From contig NZ_BCTR01000024.1 of NCBI RefSeq assembly GCF_002091475.1, positions 1 through 55,801 of the forward strand: a stretch of 55,801 nucleotides of DNA, read 5' to 3'. Shown piece after piece: positions 33,804 through 42,034 of this stretch. Below the pieces are notes generated by a model. The model did not search any database. It was given only the letters and a program-made list of their open reading frames with translations, and was not told where the DNA came from. This stretch comes from Sphingomonas azotifigens NBRC 15497 (GTDB lineage: Bacteria > Pseudomonadota > Alphaproteobacteria > Sphingomonadales > Sphingomonadaceae). Within the stretch, counting starts at the first letter, position 1. The number at the start of each line of letters is the position of its first letter. Position numbers and translations under genes: made by a program.

Positions 33804-34765
33804 CAGGCGCGGCTTCCGTATTTGCGCGCCAGCACCGCGCAGACGAACAATTGGAGCTGGTGGAAGATCATCAGCGGCAGCACGATCAGGCTGACCGCGC
33901 CGCCGGGAAACAGGATCGTCGCCATCGGGATGCCGCTGGCCATGCTCTTCTTCGACCCGCAGAAGACGATGGCGATCTCGTCCTCGGTCGAGAAGCCCAG
34001 CTTGCGGCTGCCGAACATCGTCACGACGATCACGATGCCGAGCAGCACCGCGTTGAACGCCAGCACCAGCGCCAGATCGAACAGCGAAACGCGGCTCCAT
34101 ACGCCTGCGACCATGCCCTCGCTGAACGCGGCGTAGACGACAAGCAGGATCGATCCGCGGTCGACCACCATGGTCAGCAGCTTGTGCTTGAGGATGAAGC
34201 CGCCGATCAGCGGCCGCGCCGCCTGCCCCGCCGCGAACGGCAACAGGATCTGCATCGCGATCGATTCGAGCTGCGCAAGCGAGAACCCCGCCCCGCTGCC
34301 ATGGGGCAGCAGCAGCGCCACCAGCAACGGCGTGATGATCACCCCGATCAGGTTGGAAAGCGACGCGCTGCACAGCGCCGCCGGCACGTTGCCCCGCGCA
34401 ATCGACGTGAAGGCGATCGAGGACTGCACGGTCGACGGCAGCAGGCAGAGGAACAGAATGCCGAGCGCGATGCCCCCCGGCAGCACCTGCCCGGCGAGCG
34501 CATAGGCGCCAAGGCCGAGCAGCGGGAAAAACAGGAAGGTGCTCAGGAACACCGTCAGCTGCAGTCGCCAGTTGGTGAGGCCTGCCCAGATCGCCGAGGG
34601 TGCCAGCCGCGCGCCATAGAGGAAGAACAGCAGCGCTACGGCGATCGTCACCGCCTCGTCGGAGATATTCGCCCACATGCCGCGCGCGGGAAACAGCGCG
34701 GCGAGCCCCACCGTGCCGAGCAGCATCAACAGATAGGGATCAATCCAGCGTCGAAGGGCAGCCAT
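33803..34765 (-). CDS. SBF-like (bile acid:sodium symporter family, YfeH-type) transporter
   Basis: 320 residues with about ten membrane helices. Motifs LLFFLYGARLAPSAIWAGLT, FLCLLPSTVQSSIAFTSIAR then GNVPAALCSASLSNLIGV, and VFCGSKKSMASGIPMATILF match the SBF-like/YfeH branch of the sodium-bile-acid symporter superfamily, members of which are putative Na+-dependent organic-anion carriers. Inner membrane. Coupled to the epimerase gene; the pair may feed one sugar-acid or organic-acid pathway. Confidence 0.9.
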   Translation of the reverse strand: MAALRRWIDPYLLMLLGTVGLAALFPARGMWANISDEAVTIAVALLFFLYGARLAPSAIWAGLTNWRLQLTVFLSTFLFFPLLGLGAYALAGQVLPGGIALGILFLCLLPSTVQSSIAFTSIARGNVPAALCSASLSNLIGVIITPLLVALLLPHGSGAGFSLAQLESIAMQILLPFAAGQAARPLIGGFILKHKLLTMVVDRGSILLVVYAAFSEGMVAGVWSRVSLFDLALVLAFNAVLLGIVIVVTMFGSRKLGFSTEDEIAIVFCGSKKSMASGIPMATILFPGGAVSLIVLPLMIFHQLQLFVCAVLARKYGSRA

Positions 34766-34854
34766 GCGGGTACTCGCAACGGAAAACTGCCGCGCAGATG
34801 CGCGCGCCTGCGTAATCGCGCAAGCCTTTCCCTTGCCGAACGAGGGACATATTG

Positions 34855-34898
34855 ATATTCGATATGCGAATCATCGACGTTCGATACGCATCGCATCG
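34855..34898 (+). promoter_or_regulatory. two 22-bp direct repeats upstream of the DUF2975 operon
   Basis: Units 34855-34876 and 34877-34898 match at 15 of 22 positions (common core TTCGATA(T/C)GC and CATCGA) and follow each other with no gap, so equivalent bases lie two helical turns apart. AT-rich compared with surroundings. A likely binding array for the XRE-type regulator encoded in the downstream operon, by analogy with self-regulated pairs. Confidence 0.5.
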
Positions 34899-34921
34899 AT
34901 TTTCGAGAAAGGGGACGTCGC

Positions 34922-35419
34922 GTGCTGCGCATGGTGCGGATACTGCTGATCGGCATGAACCTGCTCAACTGGGCCTTGGCAGCCGGCTTCGGCGCGCTTT
35001 TGGTCTTGCTGTTCGCAGCCCCTGCCACCGTGGCGCCGACCTTCGCGAAGTTCGGCAGCCATGCTGCGATGATGGTCCGTGCCGGGGCTGCCACGCTCGG
35101 TATCGGCCTTGTCTCGGTGGTGGCAGCGCACATGATCCTCACCCGGCTTACCGCGATGGTAGACAGTGTCGCCACCGGCCGCCCGTTCACCCTCGCCAAT
35201 GCCGATCGGCTGCGAACCATGGCCTGGGCGCTGCTGGCGTTCCAGCTGCTCGATCTTGCCTATGGTGTGCTCGCCATCCGGATGAGCGCCGCCACCGGTC
35301 GCTATTTCGGCTGGAGCCCCGGCATCGGCGGCTGGCTCGCCGTCGTGCTGCTGCTCGTCCTTGCGCGGGTGTTCCGCCAGGGCGCGGCGATGCAGGACGA
35401 GGTGGAGGCGACCGTCTGA
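34922..35419 (+). CDS. DUF2975 membrane protein
   Basis: 165 residues with four membrane helices: LLIGMNLLNWALAAGFGALL, AATLGIGLVSVVAAHMIL, LAFQLLDLAYGVLAIRMS and a C-terminal GWLAVVLLLVLARVFRQG. The segment VDSVATGRPFTLANADRLRT and the terminal VFRQGAAMQDE are typical of DUF2975, which is nearly always paired with a small XRE regulator. I start at the GTG 34922, seven bases after AAGGGG; an ATG lies three codons later. Overlaps the regulator gene by one base (TGATG). Confidence 0.88.
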   Translation: MLRMVRILLIGMNLLNWALAAGFGALLVLLFAAPATVAPTFAKFGSHAAMMVRAGAATLGIGLVSVVAAHMILTRLTAMVDSVATGRPFTLANADRLRTMAWALLAFQLLDLAYGVLAIRMSAATGRYFGWSPGIGGWLAVVLLLVLARVFRQGAAMQDEVEATV

Positions 35420-35637
35420 TGCCGCTGCGCGTCACCCTGGACGAGATGCTCTACCAGCGCCGCATGACGCTGACCGAGCTGGCCGACGCGGTGGGCATCA
35501 CGCTCGCCAATCTGTCGATCCTCAAGACCGGCAAGGCCAAGGCCGTCCGCTTCTCGACCCTCGAGGCGATCTGCGCGGCGCTCGACTGCCAGCCCGGAGA
35601 CATCCTGATCTATGAACGCGAGGAGAGCGCAGAATGA
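35419..35637 (+). CDS. small XRE-family regulator (YozG-like)
   Basis: 72 residues, essentially one Cro/CI helix-turn-helix: LDEMLYQRRMTLTELADAVG, ITLANLSILKTGKAKAVRFS and TLEAICAALDCQPGDILIYE. This is the standard partner of DUF2975. Translationally coupled to the gene before it (TGATG) and to the membrane protein after it (ATGA, 35634-35637). Probably controls its own operon through the direct repeats at 34855-34898. Confidence 0.93.
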   Translation: MPLRVTLDEMLYQRRMTLTELADAVGITLANLSILKTGKAKAVRFSTLEAICAALDCQPGDILIYEREESAE

Positions 35638-36374
35638 CCTGGCTGAAGCGGTTCGGCATCGACCTGATCGGTGCACATGTCGATGGTGTCCGCGCGATCC
35701 GCGCCCTGCCCTGGCTGTTCGGCGTGCTGATCGCGTGGGAACTGGCACAGCACGTCGTCGAGGTGCGGATCGGCTTCTTCACCAGCGTCGACGCCGCGCG
35801 GGCGGTGCAGGAGGATGGCGGTCGCATGCTGCTGGGCTGGATCAAGATGCTGTCGGTCTATGTCGGCGGTTTCTTCGTCCTCCGCCAGCTCGCCGGCAGG
35901 GTGAATGCGCCGATCGGCACGGCGGCGCTGCGCTACCTGCCGTACCTGGCCTATGCACTGATCGCCTTCGCGCTGATCTTCTATGCGGGCCGGTGGGCCC
36001 CCGACCGGGTCGACGAAGCGCGGGCCGTGGTTGCCCTGGCGCAGATTGCGATCGAGCCGCTGCTGATGCTCTGGGTGGTATCCGCCGCTACCGACGGCGA
36101 AGTGCGCACGCCATGGCAATCGGCGCGGATGCTCGGCTGGCGCTATGCCTATGCACTGCCGCTGTTCTTTGTCGGGCGGATCCCGGTCAACGCCGTCCAC
36201 CAGTTGCTGAACCGCTATGCGATGGGCCAGCCGCCCGCTTTGCTTTGGCCGATGCTGGTACTCGACGCGATCACGGTGGGGCTGATCATCGCGGTGATCC
36301 CGGCGATTGCGGTGCGCGTGGCGCGCCGCGTACGCGAGCATGTAGCCAGCCGACCGGCCTTGGCCCTCGCCTGA
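35634..36374 (+). CDS. multi-pass membrane protein of unknown function
   Basis: 246 residues with about six hydrophobic helices (for example YLPYLAYALIAFALIFYAGR and LVLDAITVGLIIAVIPAIAV). No catalytic motif seen; family not recognised. Its ATG overlaps the XRE stop by 4 bp, so it is the third gene of the DUF2975-XRE operon. It ends immediately before the convergent ferritin-like gene, with no bases between the two stop codons. Confidence 0.8.
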   Translation: MTWLKRFGIDLIGAHVDGVRAIRALPWLFGVLIAWELAQHVVEVRIGFFTSVDAARAVQEDGGRMLLGWIKMLSVYVGGFFVLRQLAGRVNAPIGTAALRYLPYLAYALIAFALIFYAGRWAPDRVDEARAVVALAQIAIEPLLMLWVVSAATDGEVRTPWQSARMLGWRYAYALPLFFVGRIPVNAVHQLLNRYAMGQPPALLWPMLVLDAITVGLIIAVIPAIAVRVARRVREHVASRPALALA

Positions 36375-37049
36375 TCAGGCCGCGACCGGGAGCGGCGGCA
36401 CCGCCGCCTCTCCCGCGTCCGCCCATTCGGTGCGCCGCCGCACGAACGGGTTGAGGAACAGGAAGGGCAGCTTCACGAACAGCAGTTCGGAATGGATGAA
36501 GCTGTCCACCGCGCGCTCCCACCAGCGCGGTTCGCGCTTGCCGTGCGCGCGCAGCCAGCCGTCATAGGGCGCCCAGTGGCTCGGCTCGTCCTGCTCGATG
36601 ATGCGGAAGATGCGGGTCAGCACCTTGTCGCCAAGCACCGCCGGATGGTTGAGCAGGACATGGACCTGGCGGTAGCCGCGCTGTTCGGTCAGCGAGATGA
36701 CACGGCACAGCTTCTCGAACTGGGCATCGTCGTCGATCACCGCCTGGGTATCGAGCGCATCGATGGTGCGGCGGAACATGATCTCCACAAACCGATCGAT
36801 ATGGCCGCAGGTGCGGTCCACTGCGAGCGGCATCCGGCCCTGCAGCTCGAACCAGCGGCGGAACATGTAGTAGTGCTTGCGCTCGTCCGCGCGGTGCTTC
36901 TCGATCGCGGCGATCAACGCGGTGTCGTCGGGCGCCCGCACCCGCACCGCTTCGAGCACCCGATCGATGCTCGTATAGCCGCGATGCTCGTTGTAGATGT
37001 AGATCGACCCCAGCAGGTCGAGATAGCGGCGGCGGAACGCGGACAACAT
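36375..37049 (-). CDS. ferritin-like diiron domain protein
   Basis: 224 residues. Helical protein with E-x-x-H style pairs at helical spacing: IEKHRADERKHYYMFRRWFE near residue 50-70, ISLTEQRGYRQVHVLLNHP, and IIEQDEPSHWAPYDGWLR near 155. These could supply the Glu/His ligands of a diiron centre, as in ferritin-like/rubrerythrin-type oxidases. The C-terminal hydrophobic stretch (LLFVKLPFLFLNPFVRRR) suggests membrane association. Convergent and directly abutting the preceding membrane-protein gene. Specific reaction unknown. Confidence 0.75.
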   Translation of the reverse strand: MLSAFRRRYLDLLGSIYIYNEHRGYTSIDRVLEAVRVRAPDDTALIAAIEKHRADERKHYYMFRRWFELQGRMPLAVDRTCGHIDRFVEIMFRRTIDALDTQAVIDDDAQFEKLCRVISLTEQRGYRQVHVLLNHPAVLGDKVLTRIFRIIEQDEPSHWAPYDGWLRAHGKREPRWWERAVDSFIHSELLFVKLPFLFLNPFVRRRTEWADAGEAAVPPLPVAA

Positions 37050-37080
37050 GGCCAGACGCTATGCGTCTGATATGTTTCCG

Positions 37081-37491
37081 TCAATCGGCCGCCTTGACGA
37101 AGAAATGGTCGATCACGTCCTTCGCCAGCCGCGCCGGGCGCTTGGTCTCGGCATCGAGGCAGCACCAGCTCGACTTCACCTCGGCGAGCACCTCGGAACC
37201 GCGCCGGATGATCGTCTCGTAAAAGGCCCGCGCCCCCTGGACCTTCTCCAGCAGCACGGTCGCAACGACATCGTCCTCGAGAAAGGCCGGGCGGCGATAG
37301 GTGATCTCGTGCTTGAGCGCGACCCAGAGGTGCTCGGCGACCGCCTCGACCGGGGCCAGCGCCTGCCAGTGGCTCACCACCGCTGCCTGCACCCATTTCA
37401 GGTAAGAGGCATTGTTCACATGCCCCATGAAGTCGATGTCGTCCTGTTCGACATCGACCCGGAATTCGAAGGGAATCGCAGCGTTGCTCAC
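37081..37491 (-). CDS. acyl-CoA thioesterase (hotdog, 4HBT/YbgC-like)
   Basis: 136 residues if begun at the GTG 37491 (VSNAAIPFEFRVDVEQDDID). The catalytic hotdog motif is DIDFMGHVNNASYLKWVQAA, with the acid and the conserved HVNN, followed by HEITYRRPAFLEDDVVATV. Hydrolyses short- or aromatic acyl-CoA esters in related proteins. The start is uncertain: the ribosome-like AAGGG lies almost against the GTG, and the frame is open upstream to 37578. 31 bp downstream of the ferritin-like gene on the same strand. Confidence 0.85.
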   Translation of the reverse strand: MSNAAIPFEFRVDVEQDDIDFMGHVNNASYLKWVQAAVVSHWQALAPVEAVAEHLWVALKHEITYRRPAFLEDDVVATVLLEKVQGARAFYETIIRRGSEVLAEVKSSWCCLDAETKRPARLAKDVIDHFFVKAAD

Positions 37492-37596
37492 CCCTTCATC
37501 ATAGACCAGCGCGGCCGAACAAGCGACCCGGTGCCCAAGGAAATTCCGCCGAGTCGGGCAGCGCCGCGAAAGCCGCACTTGCCGTAGCGGAATGCG

Positions 37597-38367
37597 TCAG
37601 GCCGGGCCGATTTCCAGCCGCTTGGCCAGCGTGTCGCGCCGCGCGTCGAGCTCGTTGCGGGCGCGTTCGATCAGCTCCAGCTCGGTCGCCTCGAGCAGAT
37701 CGTCGACCACCCCGCGCAGATGCCGCCGCATCGCCGCGCGGGCGCCGTGCGGATCGCGCGCGTGCAGCGCGTCGAGGATCGGGCGGTGCTCGTCATAGCG
37801 CGGATTGACGCCGTTGCGGCGTGCACGATCGAACATGTTCGCGCACAGCGGCGAGCGGCTGCGCAGGTCCCACAGATACTCCACCACGCTGCGGATCGCC
37901 GCATTGCCGGTGGCATTGGCGACGGCGATGTGGAAGCGGTGATCGGCATCGAACAGCGTCGCATTGCCGGTGGCGGGATCGGCCATTTCGTGCGCGATCT
38001 GGTCGAGTTCGGCGAGCTGCTCGGGCGTGATCGACACTGCCGCCAGCGCCGCCGCCTCGCCTTCGAACAGGATCCGCGCCTCGGTCAGGTCGAACGCGCC
38101 GATGTCGAGGTTCAGCGCGTCCTCGCGCAACCCGCCCGAGCTGTCGCGGTGGGTGACGTACAGGCCCGATCCGTGCCGCGCCTCGATCCAGCCCTTCATC
38201 TCCAGCGCGATCATCGCCTCGCGGATCGTCGGCCGGCTGACCTTGTATTCCTCGGCGAGATCGCGCTCGCCGGGCAGGCGGGTGCCGACGGCCCAGCGAC
38301 CGCCCTCGATGCCGTCCGCGATCGATGCGGCGACGCGCTGGTAGAGTTTGCTTCGATTGAGTTTCAT
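37597..38367 (-). CDS. GntR-family regulator, FadR/FCD subfamily
   Basis: 256 residues. N-terminal winged helix (LPGERDLAEEYKVSRPTIRE then GWIEARHGSGLYVT) and C-terminal FCD ligand domain with metal-site residues in FDADHRFHIAVANATGN and DEHRPILDALHARDPHGARA then MRRHL. Such proteins sense organic acids, often sugar acids (the sequence is closest in style to UxuR/ExuR-type regulators). ATG at 38367; the GTG just before it is also in frame. Target genes are not adjacent in an obvious way: next upstream on the same strand is a flavoprotein gene. Confidence 0.92.
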   Translation of the reverse strand: MKLNRSKLYQRVAASIADGIEGGRWAVGTRLPGERDLAEEYKVSRPTIREAMIALEMKGWIEARHGSGLYVTHRDSSGGLREDALNLDIGAFDLTEARILFEGEAAALAAVSITPEQLAELDQIAHEMADPATGNATLFDADHRFHIAVANATGNAAIRSVVEYLWDLRSRSPLCANMFDRARRNGVNPRYDEHRPILDALHARDPHGARAAMRRHLRGVVDDLLEATELELIERARNELDARRDTLAKRLEIGPA

Positions 38368-38422
38368 CACCCTTGTCTCATAGGCGCGACGCGCATTTTC
38401 GCAAAGCCTTTGGTCTTACCAA

Positions 38423-39496
38423 TCAGGCAAGGAACCGCGCCGGGGTGTAGGGTTCGGGATCGAGGTCCGCGGTCTGCCGCAGCAGCAACTGGCAGGCCAA
38501 TCGGGCCGCCGCGGGCGCGGTCTGGATGCCGAAGCCGCCCTGCCCAGCGCACCAGAACAGGCCCGGCGTGGCGGGATCGAAGCCATAGACCGGCCGTCGA
38601 TCCGGCGCGAAGCTGCGCAGCCCTGCCCAGCGATGCTCGAGCGCCGCCACCCGCCAGTCGACCACCTGTTCGAACCGGTGGATGGCGGTCGCGACGTCGA
38701 TCTCCTCGGGGGCGGCGTCGCAGGGCGGGCTGTCGACCTCGTCATGCGGCGTCAGCCAGAGGCGACCGCCGGCCTCGGGCTTGAAGTAGAAGCTGCCGGC
38801 GAGATCGCTGACCAGCGGGCAGGCCGAAGGCGGTGCGGGATCGGTCCGGAGCTGGACCATGGTGCGGCGATAGGCGCGGATGCCGATCGGCGCGGCGCCC
38901 GCCATTGCCGCGACGCCGTCCGCCCAGGCGCCGGCGGCGTTGACCAGCAGATCGGCGGCGAAGCTCCCGGCACGCGTCTCCAGCCGCCAGTGACCGTCCG
39001 CGCGCACCGCGCCGGTCAGCGCCGCCGAGCAGTGCATCACCGCGCCCGCCGCCCTGGCGCGCGCGAGGAAATGCTGATGCAGGGCGGCGACATCGATATA
39101 AGCACAGCCGGGTTCGTGCACGCCGAGCGCCCACTCGTCGCGCAGCCCCGGCACGATCCCATGGGGATCGACGACCTCCAGCGCGACCCCGCTGCCCTCG
39201 AACGCGCGGAGGAATGCGTCGACACGCTCCGCGTCGCTGCGCCGGGCGAGATGCAGCTCGCCCAGCGGATCGAGGAAGCCGCCATCGCGCAGCATCGGCC
39301 CGGAGGCGGTGGTCAGCGGCTGGATATCCGGCCCGCCATAGGTTTCGGACCAGAAGGCGGCGGAGCGGCCGGTGGCGTGATAGCCGGGCCGCTCCTCCGC
39401 CTCGAGCAGCAGCACGCGCGCATGCGGCGCCAGTTCGGCCGCGAGGCTCGCCCCGGCGATGCCGGCGCCGACGATGGCGATGTCGAACCCGCTCAC
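38423..39496 (-). CDS. FAD-dependent oxidoreductase, D-amino-acid dehydrogenase-like (DadA/DAO family)
   Basis: 357 residues from a GTG start that overlaps the stop of the upstream hydrolase gene (GTGA). FAD motif FDIAIVGAGIAGASLAAELA then VLLLEAEERPGYHATGRSAA, substrate-binding middle part, and the C-terminal FWCAGQGGFGIQTAPAAARL characteristic of glycine/D-amino-acid oxidoreductases. Probably oxidises an amine or amino acid and passes electrons to the respiratory chain; substrate unknown. Operon with the alpha/beta hydrolase; precedes the GntR gene by 55 bp. Confidence 0.88.
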   Translation of the reverse strand: MSGFDIAIVGAGIAGASLAAELAPHARVLLLEAEERPGYHATGRSAAFWSETYGGPDIQPLTTASGPMLRDGGFLDPLGELHLARRSDAERVDAFLRAFEGSGVALEVVDPHGIVPGLRDEWALGVHEPGCAYIDVAALHQHFLARARAAGAVMHCSAALTGAVRADGHWRLETRAGSFAADLLVNAAGAWADGVAAMAGAAPIGIRAYRRTMVQLRTDPAPPSACPLVSDLAGSFYFKPEAGGRLWLTPHDEVDSPPCDAAPEEIDVATAIHRFEQVVDWRVAALEHRWAGLRSFAPDRRPVYGFDPATPGLFWCAGQGGFGIQTAPAAARLACQLLLRQTADLDPEPYTPARFLA

Positions 39497-40431
39497 CGGC
39501 GCGGCGCCCGCGCATCGAGAAAGGCGTCGATTGCGGCGAGCGCGCGGTTCCGCACCGGATCGGCCTCGCGCAGGATCTCGTGCGCGCTTTCGGGGCCGAA
39601 CCGCACGACATCGGCATCGGGCAGGCGCGGCGCGATCCGCAGCGCGGCGCGGGCATCGACCAAGCCGTCCGCCTCGGCGACGAGCAGCAGCAGCGGGGTG
39701 TGCACCCGCTCCAGCGGCGCCTTCTCCAGATCCGCCATCGATCGGAACGCCGCGACCAGCCATTGCCAGCTCGGCGCGCCGGTCAGCAGCGCGCGGTCCT
39801 GCGCCTGCCACCACAGCTCGTCGGCATAGCGATCGGGGTCATGGGTCAGCAGGTTGGCGCGGGTCTCGGTGGTATAGGGCTTCTCATTGCCCTTCCAGGC
39901 GGGGCGGCGTGGATCGCCGAGCCGGGCGAGCAGCCCGGCCAGCGGCGGCGCCAGCTTGCCGAGCGCGCTACGCACCCCCAGCATCGGCGCAACCAGCACC
40001 GCCGCGTCGGGCGCGATGGCGCCTTCCATGAGGCCACGCAGCACCAGATGCCCGCCCATCGAATGGCCGAGCACGACATGGGGGCCGGAGGTCTCGGCAG
40101 TCCATTGCGCGGCGAAGGCACGCAGGTCGGCGACATAGGTCGTGAAATCGTCGATATGGCCGCAATTCGCCCTGGGTGTCAGCCGCCCCGAGCCCCCCTG
40201 CCCGCGCCAGTCGAACGCGGTGACCGTCCAGCCCAGCGCGTGCCAGTGCGCGAAGCTCTCCAGATATTTCTCGAACACGTCGCCGCGGCCGGTCTGGAAC
40301 AACAGGCTGCCGCGCGCCGCGCCCTCGGCGGGCCAGTGGAAGCGACGGAGCCCCCAGCCGTCGGGCGCCTGCCACTGGTCCACCTGTGCGCCTGCGGGGA
40401 TCTCACGGCGAACGGTACGGGAAACTGCCAT
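39493..40431 (-). CDS. alpha/beta hydrolase, monoglyceride lipase/lysophospholipase-like
   Basis: 312 residues. Fold and triad visible: FDWRGQGGSG, nucleophile in LGHSMGGHLVLRG, acidic residue in LLLLVAEADGLVDARAA and His in ESAHEILREAD. The N-terminal RRFHWPAEGAARGSLLFQTG and TVTAFDWRGQG resemble PldB-type hydrolases. Cytoplasmic; no signal peptide. It is the first gene of a two-gene unit with the D-amino-acid-dehydrogenase-like flavoprotein and divergent from cpaA across 47 bp. Confidence 0.9.
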   Translation of the reverse strand: MAVSRTVRREIPAGAQVDQWQAPDGWGLRRFHWPAEGAARGSLLFQTGRGDVFEKYLESFAHWHALGWTVTAFDWRGQGGSGRLTPRANCGHIDDFTTYVADLRAFAAQWTAETSGPHVVLGHSMGGHLVLRGLMEGAIAPDAAVLVAPMLGVRSALGKLAPPLAGLLARLGDPRRPAWKGNEKPYTTETRANLLTHDPDRYADELWWQAQDRALLTGAPSWQWLVAAFRSMADLEKAPLERVHTPLLLLVAEADGLVDARAALRIAPRLPDADVVRFGPESAHEILREADPVRNRALAAIDAFLDARAPRR

Positions 40432-40478
40432 GCGGCGTGGTTACGGTTTCGTAAGCCCGCCCGTCTACCCCTTCGCGC

Positions 40479-40955
40479 ATGGGGGCGATCTTCCAGGCAC
40501 TGCTGCTCGGCGCGCCCGCGCTGCTCCTGGTCGCGGCCGGGATCGAGGATATTCGCTATCGTACCATCGCCAATGCCAAGACCGCGGCGCTCGCGCTTGC
40601 CGCCCCGCTCTGGTGGTGGGCGAGCGGCATGGGACTCTGGCCGGACATCGCCCTCCAGATCGGATGTGCGGCGCTGGTCTTCGCGCTGTTCGTCGGCGTC
40701 TTCGCGCTCGGCATGATGGGCGGCGGCGACGTCAAGCTGATCGGCGCGCTGGCGCTGTGGCTGCCGCCGATGCCGCTGCTGCGCATGCTGGTGCTGATGT
40801 CGCTGCTGGGCGGCGCGCTCACCATACTGATGTTGCTGGAGAAAAAGGTTCGCAGGGGCGGCAGGCGCGGCCCGATCGAGGTGCCATACGGCGTCGCGAT
40901 CACCCTTTCGGCCCTGATTGTCCTTAGCGAACCGATTCTTAACCGGATTGGATGA
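40479..40955 (+). CDS. cpaA: prepilin peptidase CpaA (A24 family)
   Basis: 158 residues, polytopic. The two catalytic aspartates of type IV prepilin peptidases are in GIEDIRYRTIAN and MGGGDVKLIGAL. The short form (no N-methylation domain) is typical of tad/Flp pilus loci, where it processes the Flp pilin and pseudopilins at the inner membrane. First gene of the cpa cluster; 57 bp precede cpaB. No pilin gene adjoins it. Confidence 0.95.
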   Translation: MGAIFQALLLGAPALLLVAAGIEDIRYRTIANAKTAALALAAPLWWWASGMGLWPDIALQIGCAALVFALFVGVFALGMMGGGDVKLIGALALWLPPMPLLRMLVLMSLLGGALTILMLLEKKVRRGGRRGPIEVPYGVAITLSALIVLSEPILNRIG

Positions 40956-41012
40956 TGCTTAACGCCGCCACAACCGGGTCGGCCAACGAGTCTCTAAAGG
41001 GCGTGATTCAAC

Positions 41013-42032
41013 ATGGACGCACGTAGGCTTCTGCTGCTCGTCGGAGCGTTGGTGATCGCCGTGATCACCGCGTTTCTCGCGCGCACCCTGGTGATCGGCA
41101 CGCCGGCGCCGGTCGCGGGCGCGATGGCGAACGGCGCTGCCGGTGCCGCCGCGCCGCCGGTCAACACCACCGAAGTACTCGTCGCCAAGCGCGCCTTGCC
41201 GGTCGGCACCATCCTCGATGCGACCGCGCTCGAATTCCGCCCCTGGCCGAAGGACCTGGTGCAGGGCGCCTACTACGTCCGCGGCCAGAGCGAGCCGGCC
41301 AAGCTGCAGGGCACCGTGGTGCGCTTCGCCGTTCCCGCCGGCCAGCCGGTGACGCAGGGCGCGCTGGTCAAGCCCGGCGACCGCGGCTTCCTCGCCGCCG
41401 CGCTCGGGCCCGGCATGCGCGCGGTGACGGTGCCCGTCTCGGCCCAGAGCGCCGTCGCCGGCTTCGTCTTCCCGGGCGACCATATCGACCTGATCCTCAC
41501 CCAGACGGTGAACGGCGAAGGCCCGCCGCTGCGCGCCTCCGAAACCGTGCTGCGCAACCTGCGCGTGCTCGCCACCGACCAGCGCACCGACAAGCAGATC
41601 GACGACAAGGGCAAGACGATCGTCACCGCCTATTCGACGGTCACCGTGGAGGCGACGCCGAAGATCGCCGAGAAGATCGCGGTCGCGCAGACCGTCGGCA
41701 CGCTGTCGCTGTCGCTGCGCTCGCTCGCCGACACGCAGAGCGACCTCGACGAGGCGATCGCCAGCGGCGCAGTGAGCGTGCCGGAGGATCCCGCCAAGGA
41801 AAAGGCGTTCCTCGCCCATGCCGCCAGCCGCCCGCAGGATGCGAGCGACAGCTTCGTCACCGGCGCCGATGTCTCGCGCTTCCAGCGCCGCACCGTGCCG
41901 GCCAAGTCCGAAGGCGCGGCACCGCCGCCCGTCGCGACCAGCTATCCGGGCGCGGCCCCGTCGACCGGCCCGGTCGTGCGTGTCGTCCGCGGCAGCGATG
42001 CCAGCCTGGTACCCGTGGGGGGGAAGAACTGA
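41013..42032 (+). CDS. cpaB: Flp pilus assembly protein CpaB
   Basis: 339 residues. N-terminal membrane anchor (LLLLVGALVIAVITAFLART), then a SAF domain (VLVAKRALPVGTILDATALE, then KPGDRGFLAAAL and MRAVTVPVSAQSAVAGFVFP GDHIDL), and a C-terminal low-complexity tail. CpaB/RcpC helps organise the secretin and periplasmic parts of the pilus machine. Directly followed by cpaC with 2 bp between. Confidence 0.95.
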   Translation: MDARRLLLLVGALVIAVITAFLARTLVIGTPAPVAGAMANGAAGAAAPPVNTTEVLVAKRALPVGTILDATALEFRPWPKDLVQGAYYVRGQSEPAKLQGTVVRFAVPAGQPVTQGALVKPGDRGFLAAALGPGMRAVTVPVSAQSAVAGFVFPGDHIDLILTQTVNGEGPPLRASETVLRNLRVLATDQRTDKQIDDKGKTIVTAYSTVTVEATPKIAEKIAVAQTVGTLSLSLRSLADTQSDLDEAIASGAVSVPEDPAKEKAFLAHAASRPQDASDSFVTGADVSRFQRRTVPAKSEGAAPPPVATSYPGAAPSTGPVVRVVRGSDASLVPVGGKN

Positions 42033-42034
42033 AC

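Noticed and set aside
32847..34676. One long frame joining the epimerase to upstream sequence as a 609-residue protein
   Set aside because: The upstream half is an out-of-frame reading of the transporter gene; the epimerase has its own ATG at 33803 overlapping the transporter stop.
34852..35637. A 261-residue protein ending in the XRE domain
   Set aside because: Its N-terminal part is the DUF2975 gene in another frame; the 72-residue regulator starts at 35419 in a TGATG overlap.
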